Below, piece by piece: positions 1 through 11,089 of a stretch of DNA of 64,000 bases. The stretch lies in assembly GCF_002099425.1 (NCBI RefSeq), contig NW_018344037.1, forward strand, positions 10,808,501-10,872,500. The letters run 5' to 3'. This stretch comes from Phascolarctos cinereus (taxonomy: Eukaryota > Chordata > Mammalia > Diprotodontia > Phascolarctidae). A program made the translations under genes and the position numbers. Each line of letters opens with the position of its first letter. Position 1 is the first letter of the stretch. The notes under the pieces are model-generated. The model was not told the origin of the DNA. It searched no databases and worked only from the letters and a program-made list of their open reading frames with translations.

Positions 1-429
1 GTGAGTTCATTTAACACATACCTTCAACCCATGGCCTGGAAATAGGGTTTAATATAAAATTATAGAAATACTTCAACTCATAGAGACTTGTAAATAAATA
101 GAATACTAATACAAAAAGTGTCTCAGTTCTGTAGAGATGTAGGAAAACTGAGTGTAAGTGGATTTAATCTTTAAGCCATGGTCAGTTGGACCGAAGGAAA
201 CAAAACAAAATAAAACCCACCATCTGCATGGCAAGGTTTTTAAAGCTATCACAATTTTTTTTTTCTTCTGTTCATTTGCTCAGTCTTCATATGACATATA
301 CTCCTGGTGAAAGCTGGAAAAAAGTAATTCCAAGTAGGAAGATGTACTCCAAATTAAGGGCAGGTTGATTTTGGCATATGGTAATAAGGGATGGTCAGCT
401 TCTTACCAGGGTTGTTTGTTACAGTGTCA

Positions 430-615
430 TGGCATGATAAAAAGAACACTAGATTAGAAGGCACTATACTGAGGTTTTACCGCCAGTTTTGCTAGCTTAT
501 TAGCTATGACCTTTAACAAGTCACCAATAGGGCTATAGCTTTCTTATCTTCAAAATAAGGATATAAGACAAGGTAGTCTCTAAAGTCACTTAGAGCTCCA
601 AATATAATATCTTGT
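430..615 (+). repeat. MIR/CORE-type SINE
   Basis: A tRNA-derived SINE body in the usual order: a 'has one tissue/patient' style head, then a segment like 'gctatgacctttaacaagtcacc' read in pieces, then 'tcttatcttcaaaataagga', and a tail like 'ctaaagtcacttagagctcc'. These match the internal and core blocks of mammalian MIR/THER SINEs. Strongly diverged, so ancient. Confidence 0.6.
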
Positions 616-654
616 AGTTCAGATGTCATGCTTTCTGCTGAAGAATTTTGTTGT

Positions 655-900
655 AAGGAAGAAGTACAATTGTTTCCTGTTTGCAAATGATCTAAATTCC
701 TATTCTATCTCTGGCCCTAATGATGTGATCATAGTCAAGGCACATTCCACTCTGGGGTTCAATTCTTTTTGTGAGTAAGATAAAGAAATTTGATTGGATG
801 TCCTCTGAGGTCCCTAATGGATCTTGATTTATAAATCTATAGACTGTGGTTAACTAGATGACCCATTAGGACCCTTCCAGAGTTATATCTATAATCTAAC
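655..900 (+). repeat. MIR/CORE-type SINE with CR1/L3-like tail
   Basis: A second diverged SINE in the same orientation. It ends with blocks resembling 'gatgtcctctgaggtccct' and 'actagatgacccattagga', which are shared by marsupial SINE tails and CR1/L3 3' ends. The exact family cannot be settled by eye. Confidence 0.5.
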
Positions 901-958
901 AATTGCAAACTTAGGGAAAATAACATTTACATGATCTGCCATACAGGCATCTGTGTGT

Positions 959-1058
<100 letters not shown>

Positions 1059-1059
1059 A

Positions 1060-1640
1060 TGAGAACTGAAAAAGAGAGAGGGAGTGAGGGGGGAAATAGG
1101 AGAAGAGAGAGAGAAATGGGAAGTGGAAAGTATTTTATTTTATTTACTTTTAAATGCTATAAAATGTGAGTTATGCCATTTATTGGTATACAAAATATGC
1201 ATTGTACATATGATTCAGTTGGTATAGGGAATATCCAGACAAGGAAATACCCTCTGCCAATGCAAGGCAGCATCTTCACTACATCTTATTTCCTCAATGA
1301 GTTTCCTAGGACACTGGGAAGTTAAATGAAAAATACTTTTTCAATATGTGAAGTGCTATATACATGTGAGGTATTGTCTTGGCACAGAACCAGACTCTAT
1401 TTTGTTTTCATCATTTTGTATTGGCAACTTCCTCTATATCTGAATCTCCATGTTTCTGAGCTCAGAGTTGCTAACATATAGCTAATGACAACATAAGAAT
1501 TTCACAACAACATCCTTTGTTGTTTCCCCTGATGTGTAATTGAAACTGGACCCTTATTGGCTAATCCTCCATTACATGTTCATTGCACAAAAAAATCAAT
1601 CACTCTGCATGTATGTTATATGTAACATTTATATGGTGTC
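1060..1640. other. No recognisable feature
   Basis: AT-rich sequence with no repeat family, RNA gene or coding signal that I can recognise. Confidence 0.5.
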
Positions 1641-1765
1641 TTCCCATTAGAATGGGGATAAGATATGGTTTTCCCCCTCCCCCTTTTTTTTAATCCCCCA
1701 GAGTTTAGTATAATGCTTTGGACACGGCAAATGCTTAAGCAATGTTTGTTGACTGACTGACTTTT
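1640..1765 (+). repeat. L2 LINE, 3' end
   Basis: Shows the typical L2 3' terminus: 'cattagaatg', then 'atccccagagtttag', 'tgcttaagcaatgtttgttg' and a short GACT tail. Only the last ~120 bp are present, a 5'-truncated copy. Confidence 0.75.
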
Positions 1766-1789
1766 GCAGAGATCTGCAGCATAAGAATA

Positions 1790-2000
1790 GCAAACACCAC
1801 TTATATAGTATTTTAAAGATTACAACTCACTTTTCATACATTATCTAGTTTAAGCCTCATAACAATCTTGTAAGGCACGTACTGCAAGTATTAATATCTC
1901 CATTTTATAAACCAACACATTTAGGCAGACAGAGGTAAGTGACTTACCCGCTATTTCATAACTAGTAAGTATGAGATGTCAGATTCAACTTCAGGTCTAC
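1790..2000 (-). repeat. MIR-type SINE
   Basis: Read on the plus strand it shows the reversed MIR order: 'tattttaaagatta', 'catacattatct', 'ctccattttataa', then 'gtgacttaccc' and 'actagtaagt'. Almost full length. Confidence 0.75.
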
Positions 2001-2890
2001 AGACTTTGTGTCCAGCTACCTATTCTATTCTAGTACAGAACTGACCTCAAGGGCCAAAACAAAAACTGCTTTTTGTACATTAATTGTTGGACATGAGATT
2101 TTTTTTAACATGATAGTAGAGAATGATACATGTACAGATGAATGAATAATCTTATATATATTCCTTTAAACTGTCATCTCCCCCATAAATATGTCCTTTT
2201 GATATGGTTTCAATTTTAATCATCAAGTAAGACTATTTATATGGCACAATTTTACAGGAATTAGTTAATTGTTCTAAGATAGAATAGACTTGAAGATGGC
2301 CAATTTCCACTCAAAGAGACAAATTGCTTAAATCATTAGTCTAATTACTGAAAAACTGTGAAACAAAGCCAGCAAGACAATAGGGAGCCAAGAAATCAAG
2401 ATATGCCAATTAAAACCCTATGGTATTGATCTCACAAGTACCTTGCCCTTTCTGAGGGATGAGTTCTATTGAGAAGACATAGATATCTAATCCACGATAT
2501 GCATTCTAATGGTACTGGTGATGTGAAACAGTTATTCAATAAAGCATTCATACCAGCCAAGATTTGTTTAGAAGATTTTCACCTTAGCATTTACTGTTTT
2601 TTCTTTCTTCCCAAATACATAATCTTCCTTATCACATTTTCCATGACAACTACTGTTACTTAATTTTGGAGAATGTTGTTGAGTCCTGTAGTGATTCCAT
2701 AGAAAGAAGAGACCATGCTTCCTATTTATGGCATATTTTCTATCCCAAGGCTATCTTATATTCGCTCAATCCCTTTATTTCTTATCTGCCTACAAGATTC
2801 TATTTGCTAAAATGAGAAGTAGGCTCATTTAATCCTTAGATAATTTTCTTTATTACTCTACAGAAGAAAATACCCAAAATAAATAGCTTT
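2000..2890. other. No recognisable feature
   Basis: AT-rich, unclassified. A short open frame at 2469-2663 has no recognisable protein character. Confidence 0.45.
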
Positions 2891-3450
2891 TTAAAAAATG
2901 TCCTAAGACTCTTCTAAGGTACTGATTGTCATTAGCCACCCACCTCCTCAGCTTAGCCCAGGCTTTCATGTCTTTCTATTTTATTTATCTTATACCTTAT
3001 ACCTGCAATATCTTCCCTGAATGTCTCTTGTTTTTATGCCTCTTTTTAGAATAGGTTCAAATGCTGCTTTCTCCACAAAAACTTGCCTGATCCCTCCCCT
3101 CTATCTCTATCTAGTATATCTTCCCCCCTGTGAACTTCCTTTATATTTCTCATGAATGTATTTAGTTCAATGGGAGTTGAACTAGTTGCTAAATAAGATT
3201 CGTTCAAATTGATTAACTAACTATTATAAATAAGGTACTGTGTTGTGCTGGTGTTACAAGGACAAAACAGAAATAGTTCCTGTTCTTTAGGATTTTATAG
3301 TTAATTATGGATGTCTTATCTCTTCTTGTAGGTTACGAGCTCCTTAAGGAAAGGGACATATCTTATTTGGCTATCTCTCCCAATTCTTGGTTCATGCCTT
3401 TACTCACATAGGACATTGACAATGTTTGAATGGATGAGTGAATTCAGAAG
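2890..3450 (+). repeat. L2 LINE 3' region, split by an opposite-strand L2 piece
   Basis: 2890-3145 resembles the end of the L2 reading frame, with the 'tcaaatgctgctttctcc' and 'cttgcctgatccctcccc' blocks. 3300-3450 is the L2 terminal UTR, with 'gagctccttaaggaaaggga'. Between them, 3205-3300 reads as the 3' end of another L2 on the minus strand ('ggtactgtgttgtgctggtg'). A plus-strand L2 was therefore interrupted by a minus-strand L2 fragment. Confidence 0.65.
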
Positions 3451-3639
3451 TGAATGAGACAATGTTCATCAATGAATGGGTAGCATTACTTAAATGAATA
3501 GAAAGTGTTCAAGAAAGCAATGGACTCTAATTTGTTAACCAGCTTGACATACTGGCACATTTTTCCCTAGATATTTCTATTCATAAAATATCTTTGAATG
3601 ACTTATATTCATTTCTCAAATGCAATTTGCCTTCACAAT

Positions 3640-3840
3640 ATTTCTGTACTCAGTATGTCCTAATAGAATCTTATTTGATTAACAATATTGGGTAGGTATC
3701 ATAAGTATTATTTTAATTTGACAAATGAAGAAACTGTGACTCAGTGGGTATAAATGACTTGCCTAAGATCAAACAAGAAGCAAGCAGAACAGCAAGTATT
3801 CTAGGTTGTAAGACAATGTTTATTCCACTCTATCACAGAT
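3640..3840 (-). repeat. MIR-type SINE
   Basis: Reversed MIR body: a low-copy 'caatattgggtaggtatcat', then 'gacaaatgaagaaactgtga', 'atgacttgcctaagatca'. About 200 bp. Confidence 0.7.
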
Positions 3841-4004
3841 AGATACTGAGATGAACAAATTATATTTGCATGTAGTTTAACAAAATCTGATTGGAATCCA
3901 AAGAATTCAGACTTTATTTCTGTACAGTCATCTCCCAATATGTAGCTATAAAAGGTTTTTTTTTTTTGATATTTCAGGTAAATCTTGTTTTAAACACAAA
4001 TAAG

Positions 4005-4185
4005 ATGATAGACAGAGATGGGAGGGACGTCAGAGTTCATCAAGTTGAATCTTTTCATTTTCCACTCACTCCGTGAAATTAAGTGACTTGCTCAAGGTCA
4101 TAAAGGTAGTAAGTAGAAGATGTGGGATTTGAATACAGATACTCTGATTATATATTTGTATTTCTGTTACACCGAGAGGATATTA
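4005..4185 (-). repeat. MIR/THER-type SINE
   Basis: Reversed SINE: 'gggagggacgtcagagttca', then 'taagtgacttgctcaaggtc', 'gtagtaagtagaagatgtgg'. This is the common 'aaggtcacacagctagtaag' core in decayed form. Confidence 0.65.
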
Positions 4186-4900
4186 AGTTAGAGTTAATGA
4201 GGAATAAGATGACTGTGGAATGAAACCATGTGTATGCCAATAAGTGTGATTAATAACTGACTTTCTGAAATATAAATGCATTCATTCACTTTTAAATTTA
4301 ATCTGTATTATTAACATTTTCTCCATCATTTTCTCAAGTCCAAACAGTCAACAAAATAATAGATCAAGCTCCAGTTTCTGAGGTGTAATGCTCACATAGA
4401 AAATGTAACTTGTAGACTCTTGTGAGCTGCCTCCCACATAACTGTGAATGATGCAATTAAATGTGTAGGTATTAGCAGGTTATAAATTACATGTCACCTG
4501 GGATTCAGAAAGTGGCCAATGAGATTACACTGAATTCTATAAATTGGCATAATGTGTTGCAGTACCACATGTGTAAAGTTATATATAGATAAGGCTAAGG
4601 CCTAGACAATTGGAATAGATTTATTTGTTGTCAGAAAAACTATAAAGAAGTAGGATTTAAAGTCTCCATAACTAAGGCATGCACTTGAGAAAAGGAATTT
4701 GAATCAGAATCTCTCCATTTTAGCTCTTTATAAATTAACTTGAGATTTTCCCTGTTATAATCCTTTTTTTTTCCTTTAGAAATCCTGTTGCCACATGCTT
4801 ACTCAAGAGAAAGACTCTCCCTTTGTGTTTTAATGATGCTATTTAATAACAAAGTTGATTCAAGCATAAAACTCCAATGGTTGAAGGAAATATTAATTTT
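4185..4900. other. No recognisable feature
   Basis: AT-rich sequence with no family I can name. Confidence 0.45.
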
Positions 4901-4980
4901 TTGACTTAGTCATTCAACAGCTTCTACACACCCACTATTTGCAAAGCAGAGCCCTAAGGACTACATGAATAATAGACTTA
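4900..4980 (-). repeat. Possible L2 3' end
   Basis: Resembles the reversed L2 terminus ('cattcaacagcttctacac', then 'agagccctaaggactacatg'). Short and diverged, so uncertain. Confidence 0.35.
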
Positions 4981-5639
4981 GTCATCAAAACCAATTAACA
5001 ACATGATTTACTTGAAAATTTGAACTCTTATTCGAATTTCCCAGCACAACTGAAATAAACTTCCATGTTTAAAAAGGGAAATATATTTTAATTTAATAAG
5101 TTCCATAGAAATGGTTTTTCTTAAAAAGTAGTATTCAGAATATATAAAAGGTTTTATAAGTTTGAACTTTTAAGTATTTGTGTTCTTTTACTTTGTAATT
5201 TATTATTATATTTTTAATATATGATGTGTAGTAAGTTTATTGATATTTATAACAAGGATTTTTTCAAAGAATTGATTTTGGAAAAAGTTACCAGTATTAA
5301 TAACTCCTTAGTCTATAGAAAATTCTCTATTTATTATTAAAATTTTGTGATTTCTTACTTTATTGAAATAAGAATGGGACCTATTTAATTAAAATATTGA
5401 TAATGTGAATAAAATTTGATGGTTACATGATTCTCTGAATATTTGTTTTCCTATCTATAAAATGGGGGGAGGGTAAACAAATGATCTTTAAAGGTCCTTT
5501 TAGCAATACATTTCATGTTCCTATGACCCTATTTCTAGGCTGTTCTTTCTATATGTACCTCATAGAAGATGGCAGAAGGCCCATTATAGAAAACCACATC
5601 TCTAGGCATCTTCTCACCCTAATCTACTGCTTGGGTAGG

Positions 5640-5900
5640 AAAAGGAGGAATTGCTATCATGTTTCAGACACTATCCTAAGTATTTTGCAAATATTAGCTC
5701 ATCTGACTCTTACAACCACTCTGTAAGGTAAGTGATACTATTATCCCAGTTTTATAGTTAAGGAAACTGTGGCAAACAGATATTAAATGACCTGTTCAGA
5801 ATTGCACAACTAGTTAAGTGTCTAAGGCCTAACATGAACTCTGGCATTTCTGAGTCCAGGCTGAGTGCTCTTACCCACTGTTTCACTAAGCTTCCTCTAA
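5640..5900 (-). repeat. MIR-type SINE, near full length
   Basis: Reads 'cactatcctaagtatttt', 'ctgtaaggtaagtgatacta', 'ttatagttaaggaaactg', 'gcacaactagttaagtgtct' and 'gctgagtgctcttacccact' in order. This is a well preserved reverse copy. Confidence 0.8.
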
Positions 5901-5989
5901 AAACATACAATTCAAAGATGGAAAAATCCAGATGATTAATGAGTTAATCATGTCAGCAAAATGGTCTCCTAATAATGACCCCTGACAAT

Positions 5990-6180
5990 CTGCCTAGTAC
6001 TGTCAGATGAGAAAGGATGAATTAGGTTTAAATCTTACTACTCACACATTGTAGTTATGTAACTTAGGCAAGGTACCCAACTTCTCAGTGCCCACAGAAA
6101 ACTTGATATGCTGCAGATACACTTCAAGATAAGCTGTTTCTGGAGTTCTTTACCCCAGTGAAATCATAAAGTCTAAACCT
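5990..6180 (+). repeat. Marsupial tRNA-derived CORE-type SINE
   Basis: Contains 'atgtaacttaggcaaggtac' and 'aacttctcagtgcccacag', and ends with a 'ggagttctttaccccagtga' block. The same end block is seen in the copies at 29517 and 49655, which defines one SINE subfamily (MAR1-like; name uncertain). Confidence 0.6.
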
Positions 6181-6184
6181 TACT

Positions 6185-6232
6185 ACACACATACACATGC
6201 ATGTATGTGCATGTGTGTGTACATTATGTATA
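6185..6232. repeat. CA/TG-rich simple sequence
   Basis: Alternating ACAC, ATGCATG and TGTGTG tracts form a short imperfect dinucleotide array. Confidence 0.8.
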
Positions 6233-7385
6233 GTTGATATTGATTGAAAATAACAAATTCAGAGGGCAGAAAGAATACATTTAAGATGATTCTTCATGGG
6301 AAATGGTTCAAAAGCAGTGGTTGTAGCTAGCTAATGTGTGGGTCTGACATTAAAGCAAGGTTCTACTATTTTTTCCTCATCTTTCTTACACCTCGTTTGA
6401 GAGGAAAGTCATTTTCCAGAGGGGAGGGATGGAAGGTGTGGAAGAAGAGAATGTCACTACCTCAAAGGCAGAAGTAGTGCAACTCAGAGAGGGGCAGTAG
6501 AGTAAAAGTACTTCACTGTCCTATTTGCCTTGGACACCAACTCAGCACATCACACTATTAGACATATTTCAAAGATGTGCAGTACCATCACTGTTGGTCC
6601 TTCCTTTATAATTTCTGGTTGCCACCCCTTTAAACACTAGGTCTTCGAGAGTTGTTATGGCTGTTTTTTTCATCATCTTGGAACCAATGAGGGGACTGAA
6701 TGAATGAATAAAGCTTAAGTTGGTCCTCAAAAAGCAGGAATACAATATGCCCCAGGACCCGTGATCATACTTAAGGATTGATTACATGCAGTACTGTGCT
6801 GAGCCAGTATGAACCTGCTCCAAAGAGCCCATTGTTAAAATTTCAGTGTGAGTATTTACATCTCAGAAATTCATGAAATTATGAATACAGATTTGTTATT
6901 GTTTTGTAGTTTATCTATGCTTAATAAAGTATTATTGATGCAAATTGAACTTAAAAAGGTGTCCTGAATACATTTTTCCCCTTGTTCTTAAACATTTACC
7001 AACACATTCCTGCATCTATGTACTTGTAAGATATATGTGAAGTTGAAACAGTTTCTGTGCATTTCCAGAATAGCTCACAGAGGCTATACATATAAATAAA
7101 AGTAAAGAGTCGGCCATGGAGTTGTGAGCTAACAACCTCCAACTGCTAATCACAGGAGTCCTCTTCCTTCCCTTCTCTTCCTCCCCAAAAATAATTATAT
7201 CCACTTTACAATTGACTTTTTGAATTAGACTCTGGTCCTAACTTTCTGGTTATGATTCTAGGTATTCATAATCAAAAAACTGATTGTGGCCATTTCATTC
7301 TTTCTTTGACTGGCTTCTTCCACTGCCTTCTTACTTTCTTGGTCCCAAATTACACTTTTTCTGACTCTTACCAGTCAGAACAAAA
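6232..7385. other. Mostly unclassified sequence
   Basis: No gene. 6790-6950 reads like a moderately conserved dispersed repeat ('gagcccattgttaaaattt', 'gaatacagatttgttattg'), but I cannot assign a family. Confidence 0.4.
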
Positions 7386-7505
7386 GAGTATCCCAGAATT
7401 CATAGACTGCTGGAGCTGAAAATGAACCTAGAGATTTCATAGTCCAATTCTCTCAAATAGATGAGGAAACTAGGGGACAGAAAGGTAAAGTAATGTTCCA
7501 AAAGC
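7385..7505 (-). repeat. MIR/THER-type SINE fragment
   Basis: Reversed block 'tgctggagctgaaaatgaac', 'agatgaggaaactaggggac', 'aaggtaaagtaatgttcc'. Truncated. Confidence 0.65.
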
Positions 7506-7555
7506 AGGCATGTTTAGGTACTCTCTGTCACTAGTCAAGACTCATTTTTCTATAG

Positions 7556-7572
7556 CAGGGATTCTTAACTTT

Positions 7573-7638
<66 letters not shown>

Positions 7639-7860
7639 CCCTCTCATACTCAGATATCAAAATATAACAAATATTTATAGCTATATAGAGATATATCTAT
7701 ATGCATATGGACAGAGATAAATATATTTAAATGTAACTGGTTTCCTTTGTAGTTCTATATATTTTATTTTATACATATAAAAATATTATTCTAAGAAGAG
7801 ATAAGTAGGCTATGCTAGATAACTAAATGGTCTATGACAAAAAATAAGTAATGCAAAGTC
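7556..7860 (-). mobile_element. Non-autonomous hAT-type DNA transposon carrying a microsatellite
   Basis: It begins with the hAT terminus 'cagggattcttaacttt'. After a simple-repeat block it resumes with 'ctggtttcctttgtagttct' and 'aaaatattattctaagaaga', ending near 'ggtctatgacaaaaaataag'. This is the same family as the copies at 14938-16908 and 28190-28568. The middle has been replaced or expanded by a (CT)n array at 7576-7646 followed by TA-rich sequence. Confidence 0.6.
7576..7646. repeat. (CT)n microsatellite
   Basis: About 35 CT units with minor interruptions, lying inside the hAT copy next to its terminus. Confidence 0.97.
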
Positions 7861-7944
7861 GTAGGCTAGATAAGTTTCAAAGAAGTGACCCCACCCTCAA
7901 CACTTCCTTGGGAAGCTGTTAAAACAACAACAAACAAACAAATG

Positions 7945-8816
7945 ACTCTTGAATCCATGGTGATCTCATCAGTTCTCATTGATTTAATTATTATTTCTAT
8001 GCTGATAATATTCAAATCTACCTATGCTGTGTCAGTCTCTCTGCTGATATCCAATGTCACATCTTCAACTGCCTTTCAGATGTTTCAAACTAAGTGTCCA
8101 GTTGACATCTTACACATGACATAGCCAAAACTAAATTCATTATCTTCTTCCCTAAACCTTTCCCATTTCCTCCTTTCCCTAGTATGATATAGGGGAACCC
8201 CAATCTCCTAGTTGCTCATGCTCACAAACCAGGAGTCATCCTGGACTCCTTACTATCTTTTATCCTTATCCCTCCCATATACAATCTGTTGCTGAGGTCT
8301 CCTGATTTCACCTTTATATCATATTATATTTATGCTACCTTCTCTTCTCTTACACTTATACTCCCCTAGTGAAGGCCTTCATCACCTCACCTTTGGACTA
8401 TTAAAATAGTCTCTTGGTGTGTCTTCCTGCCTTAAATCTCTTCTCACTCCAATCTCTCTTCCATTCAGTCACCAAAGTAATTTTTTCTTACATATGTCTG
8501 GCCATATCACCCACCTACCCCCACTCAATAAACTCCAGTTACTCTCTATTGCCTATAGAATAAAATAGGCAATCCTCTGCTTGACATTCAAATTCCTTCA
8601 TAACCTAACCTCCTCCTACCTTTCAAGTCTTCTTTAATCTAACTCCTTGCCATGTACTCATCAATCCAGTTATAGTAGCCTCCTTGTTGTCCTTCGAACA
8701 AAACACATACAGCTCCAGAATTTTCTCTGGCTATTTGTCTTTATTTCCATTTGTTATCTTCCCTGTTTTTTGTTTAAATCTCTTCTAAAATCTTGTCTCC
8801 TACAGAAAGCCTCTTT
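7945..8816 (+). repeat. L2 LINE, C-terminal reverse-transcriptase region
   Basis: Follows the L2 consensus block by block: 'tgatctcatcagttctcatt', a decayed 'YADD' region near 7995-8010, 'caactgcctttcagatgttt', 'catcctggactcctta' (from GVILDS), and 'ggactattaaaatagtctct' (from LDYCNSLL). It then reaches the 'aataaactccagttactctc' block. It encodes the end of the L2 reverse transcriptase, but frameshifts and stops have destroyed the frame; only a 79-codon frame (7885-8124) survives. It is split at 8816 and continues at 9346. Confidence 0.85.
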
Positions 8817-9345
8817 TCTTTTTTAAAAACTTTAAAAAATTTATTTCAAACTAATACAAAATAAGAAAAGGAAAAAAATGCCATATTCACAGCAGAACAT
8901 GAGAGGATTCAATATAAAACAATAGATTTTCTTTCCAAGAAAGCCTATATAATAAATACTGCCAATTGCTTTCAAAGTTATGCAGCTTCTCTTTGCTTCT
9001 TCATAGGTTTTCTAGTGTTCTTAGATATGCACTTTTGACTGTATTTTCCCTTCCCCCCTCAAGAAGGCTACAATTAAGCAAAGATATAAATAGATAAATG
9101 GATAAATACTGATGTTGATAGATATAGTTATAGGCATATAGATATATGAAGATATAGACACACCCATGTGTATATACATGCATAGACATAGACATCTATA
9201 AACATAAATATTTACACACATATACACTCATATGCATATATGTAAGACCATGATATGTTTATTTCTAATTATAATCTGTTTCTCTGAAGGTGAATAGCAT
9301 CTTCCTTCATATGTCTAAATCTTTCTATTTTTTTCTAGATCAACC
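8817..9345 (-). mobile_element. Retroposed insertion (L1/HAL1-like 3' end, reverse)
   Basis: Interrupts the L2 copy. The 9-bp sequence agcctcttt occurs at 8808-8816 and again at 9346-9354, a target-site duplication. The insert starts with a T-rich stretch, as expected for a reversed poly(A) tail, and its first 200 bp resemble marsupial L1-type 3' UTR. The rest (9080-9240) is a decayed ATAG/TATA simple repeat. Confidence 0.55.
9080..9240. repeat. TATA/GATA-rich simple sequence
   Basis: Imperfect ATAG, ATATG and CACA tracts inside the insertion. Confidence 0.8.
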
Positions 9346-9562
9346 AGCCTCTTTCAACCTCTCTTAATTCTAGTGCTTTCCTGCTCTTATTTACTTCATA
9401 TTTTTCCCATATTTGGCATGTTTTTACTTATTTGTTTCCTTGTGGTCTTTTACATTAGAATGTGAGTTCCTTGAGGCCAGAGAGTCTCTTGTGTTTTTTC
9501 TATCTCAAATACTTAACACAGGTACATAGCAGGTGCTCAATTAATTTTTTGATTGCCTGAAA
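9346..9562 (+). repeat. L2 LINE, 3' end (continues 7945-8816)
   Basis: Resumes the L2 exactly where it broke off: 'caacctctcttaattctag', then 'tgagttccttgaggccagag' and 'acacaggtacatagcaggtg', with a terminal tail near 9560. Confidence 0.85.
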
Positions 9563-10320
9563 TAATTCTTTCATACTCATATCTATGTAATATATGTTTA
9601 GCTAGAGAGAGAGAGATAAATATACCTCTTTCATTATTTTCTTGCCTTCTCAAAATGTTAGGGTACCCTGAAGCATTTCTGATTGTCCCTATTGTCATCT
9701 ACTAGAATTCTCACCTTCTGTGTTTACTCCTTTGTTAGGGCTCTGTTACTAGCTCCCGGGTCCATTTGTTCACTTAACGTTGATTGGCTTTTTCATATTA
9801 TTTTAAAGAACAAACATTTAAACATTCCCCATATAATTCACATAGAATAATCTGCTCTATACTACCTTGTGGTTTTCTGGAATAGGCACCAAACTTAGTT
9901 TAGTTCTTACCTAACATTGGTACCAGTGAATTAGTACCAAAATGAAGAATTATAGAGAGATGAGCCAGTGTTTCAGTTACCACTGAACAGTGTCCTGAAG
10001 GTCACTATGAAATGTCCCACCTTGTCCCACAGGTCAATGATGTGATGAAAATGTGATATGTTGCCTAGACCCTGAATCCAAGCAAGCTAAGATAACTATG
10101 ATTCACTTTCTATCACACCAGATTGCAGTTGGCTAATGAAAACCAAAGAAAATGAGAAAAAAGAGGCACATCTTGAAAATGACAGACCTTTTTGAATGCC
10201 ACAGAATCCAGTTAAATAGCTTCTTTTACAACTCCTGTTAAACAGAATGAAAATTTTCAGAATGTCTATGCACACTCCACAGTCTCTCCAAAGCACTTCC
10301 TTTAAATAACATCATGATCC
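9562..10320. other. No recognisable feature
   Basis: Includes a short GAGA tract (9605-9617). No family or gene recognised. Confidence 0.45.
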
Positions 10321-10327
10321 TGTCATA

Positions 10328-10490
10328 ACCACACACACACACATACATACTCACACATACATACATGCACACACAGACATACATTCATGTCTGTGTGTAT
10401 GCATGTATACATACCTAAAAATACGTATAAACATACGGGTATGTTTGTATATATTTAAATTTATATGTATGTGCTTATGTATACATACAC
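10328..10490. repeat. CA/TATG-rich simple sequence
   Basis: An imperfect array of ACAC, ACATACAT and TATGTATG units. Confidence 0.9.
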
Positions 10491-10654
10491 TCCCTTGGGA
10501 ATATTTGATGGACAGTAATCACCACTTTCAATTTTTTTTCCATATGGCTTAATAAAGGAAGATATAGGAGCAATGAATTTTAGGTTTGGGGAAGGCACAT
10601 TGCCTCCAAAATAAGAGTATATGAAAACTTACATTTGAGCTGGAATTCAGCTAC

Positions 10655-10800
10655 CATTTAGGAAAGTATTTCCATATCACTAGAAATATTCAAGAGGAAA
10701 ATGGAGGATATTTTCTCAGGAATCTCATAAAATATATTCATTCATCTATGAGCTATATACCTAAGCTGTAAGGACCCCTTCTAACTTTAATATTATGTGA
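10655..10800 (+). repeat. CR1/L3 LINE, 3' end
   Basis: Matches the conserved 3' end of amniote CR1/L3: 'atttccatatcactagaaat', 'caagaggaaaatggaggat', 'tctcaggaatctcataaa', and a terminal 'aaggaccccttctaacttta' followed by 'ttatgtga'. Ancient and 5'-truncated. Confidence 0.65.
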
Positions 10801-10944
10801 AAAAAACATGTACCAAGGAAGTAAGTGCTTTCAGATTGTTATAGTTACACGGTCATATGAGAACAATTAGCAATGATCACTGTAATCTATTAGAAACTTA
10901 CTTAAAAAATTTGCCAAGTAATTAAGATTGGTAATTATAGCTTT

Positions 10945-11085
10945 AATTCTATAGTGTTTTAGAATTTATAAGTGATTTCCCCATGTGTGATTCAATTTTA
11001 TTTTTGCATCCAATCTTTGAAGCACATAATGCAAATGTTATTATCTGTAGTTTATGAAAGAAGCTGACTGAGGTTAAAAGATGAA
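10945..11085 (-). repeat. MIR-type SINE
   Basis: Reversed MIR: 'tagtgttttagaatttataa', 'attatctgtagtttatgaaa', 'gctgactgaggtta'. Confidence 0.6.
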
Positions 11086-11089
11086 ATCA

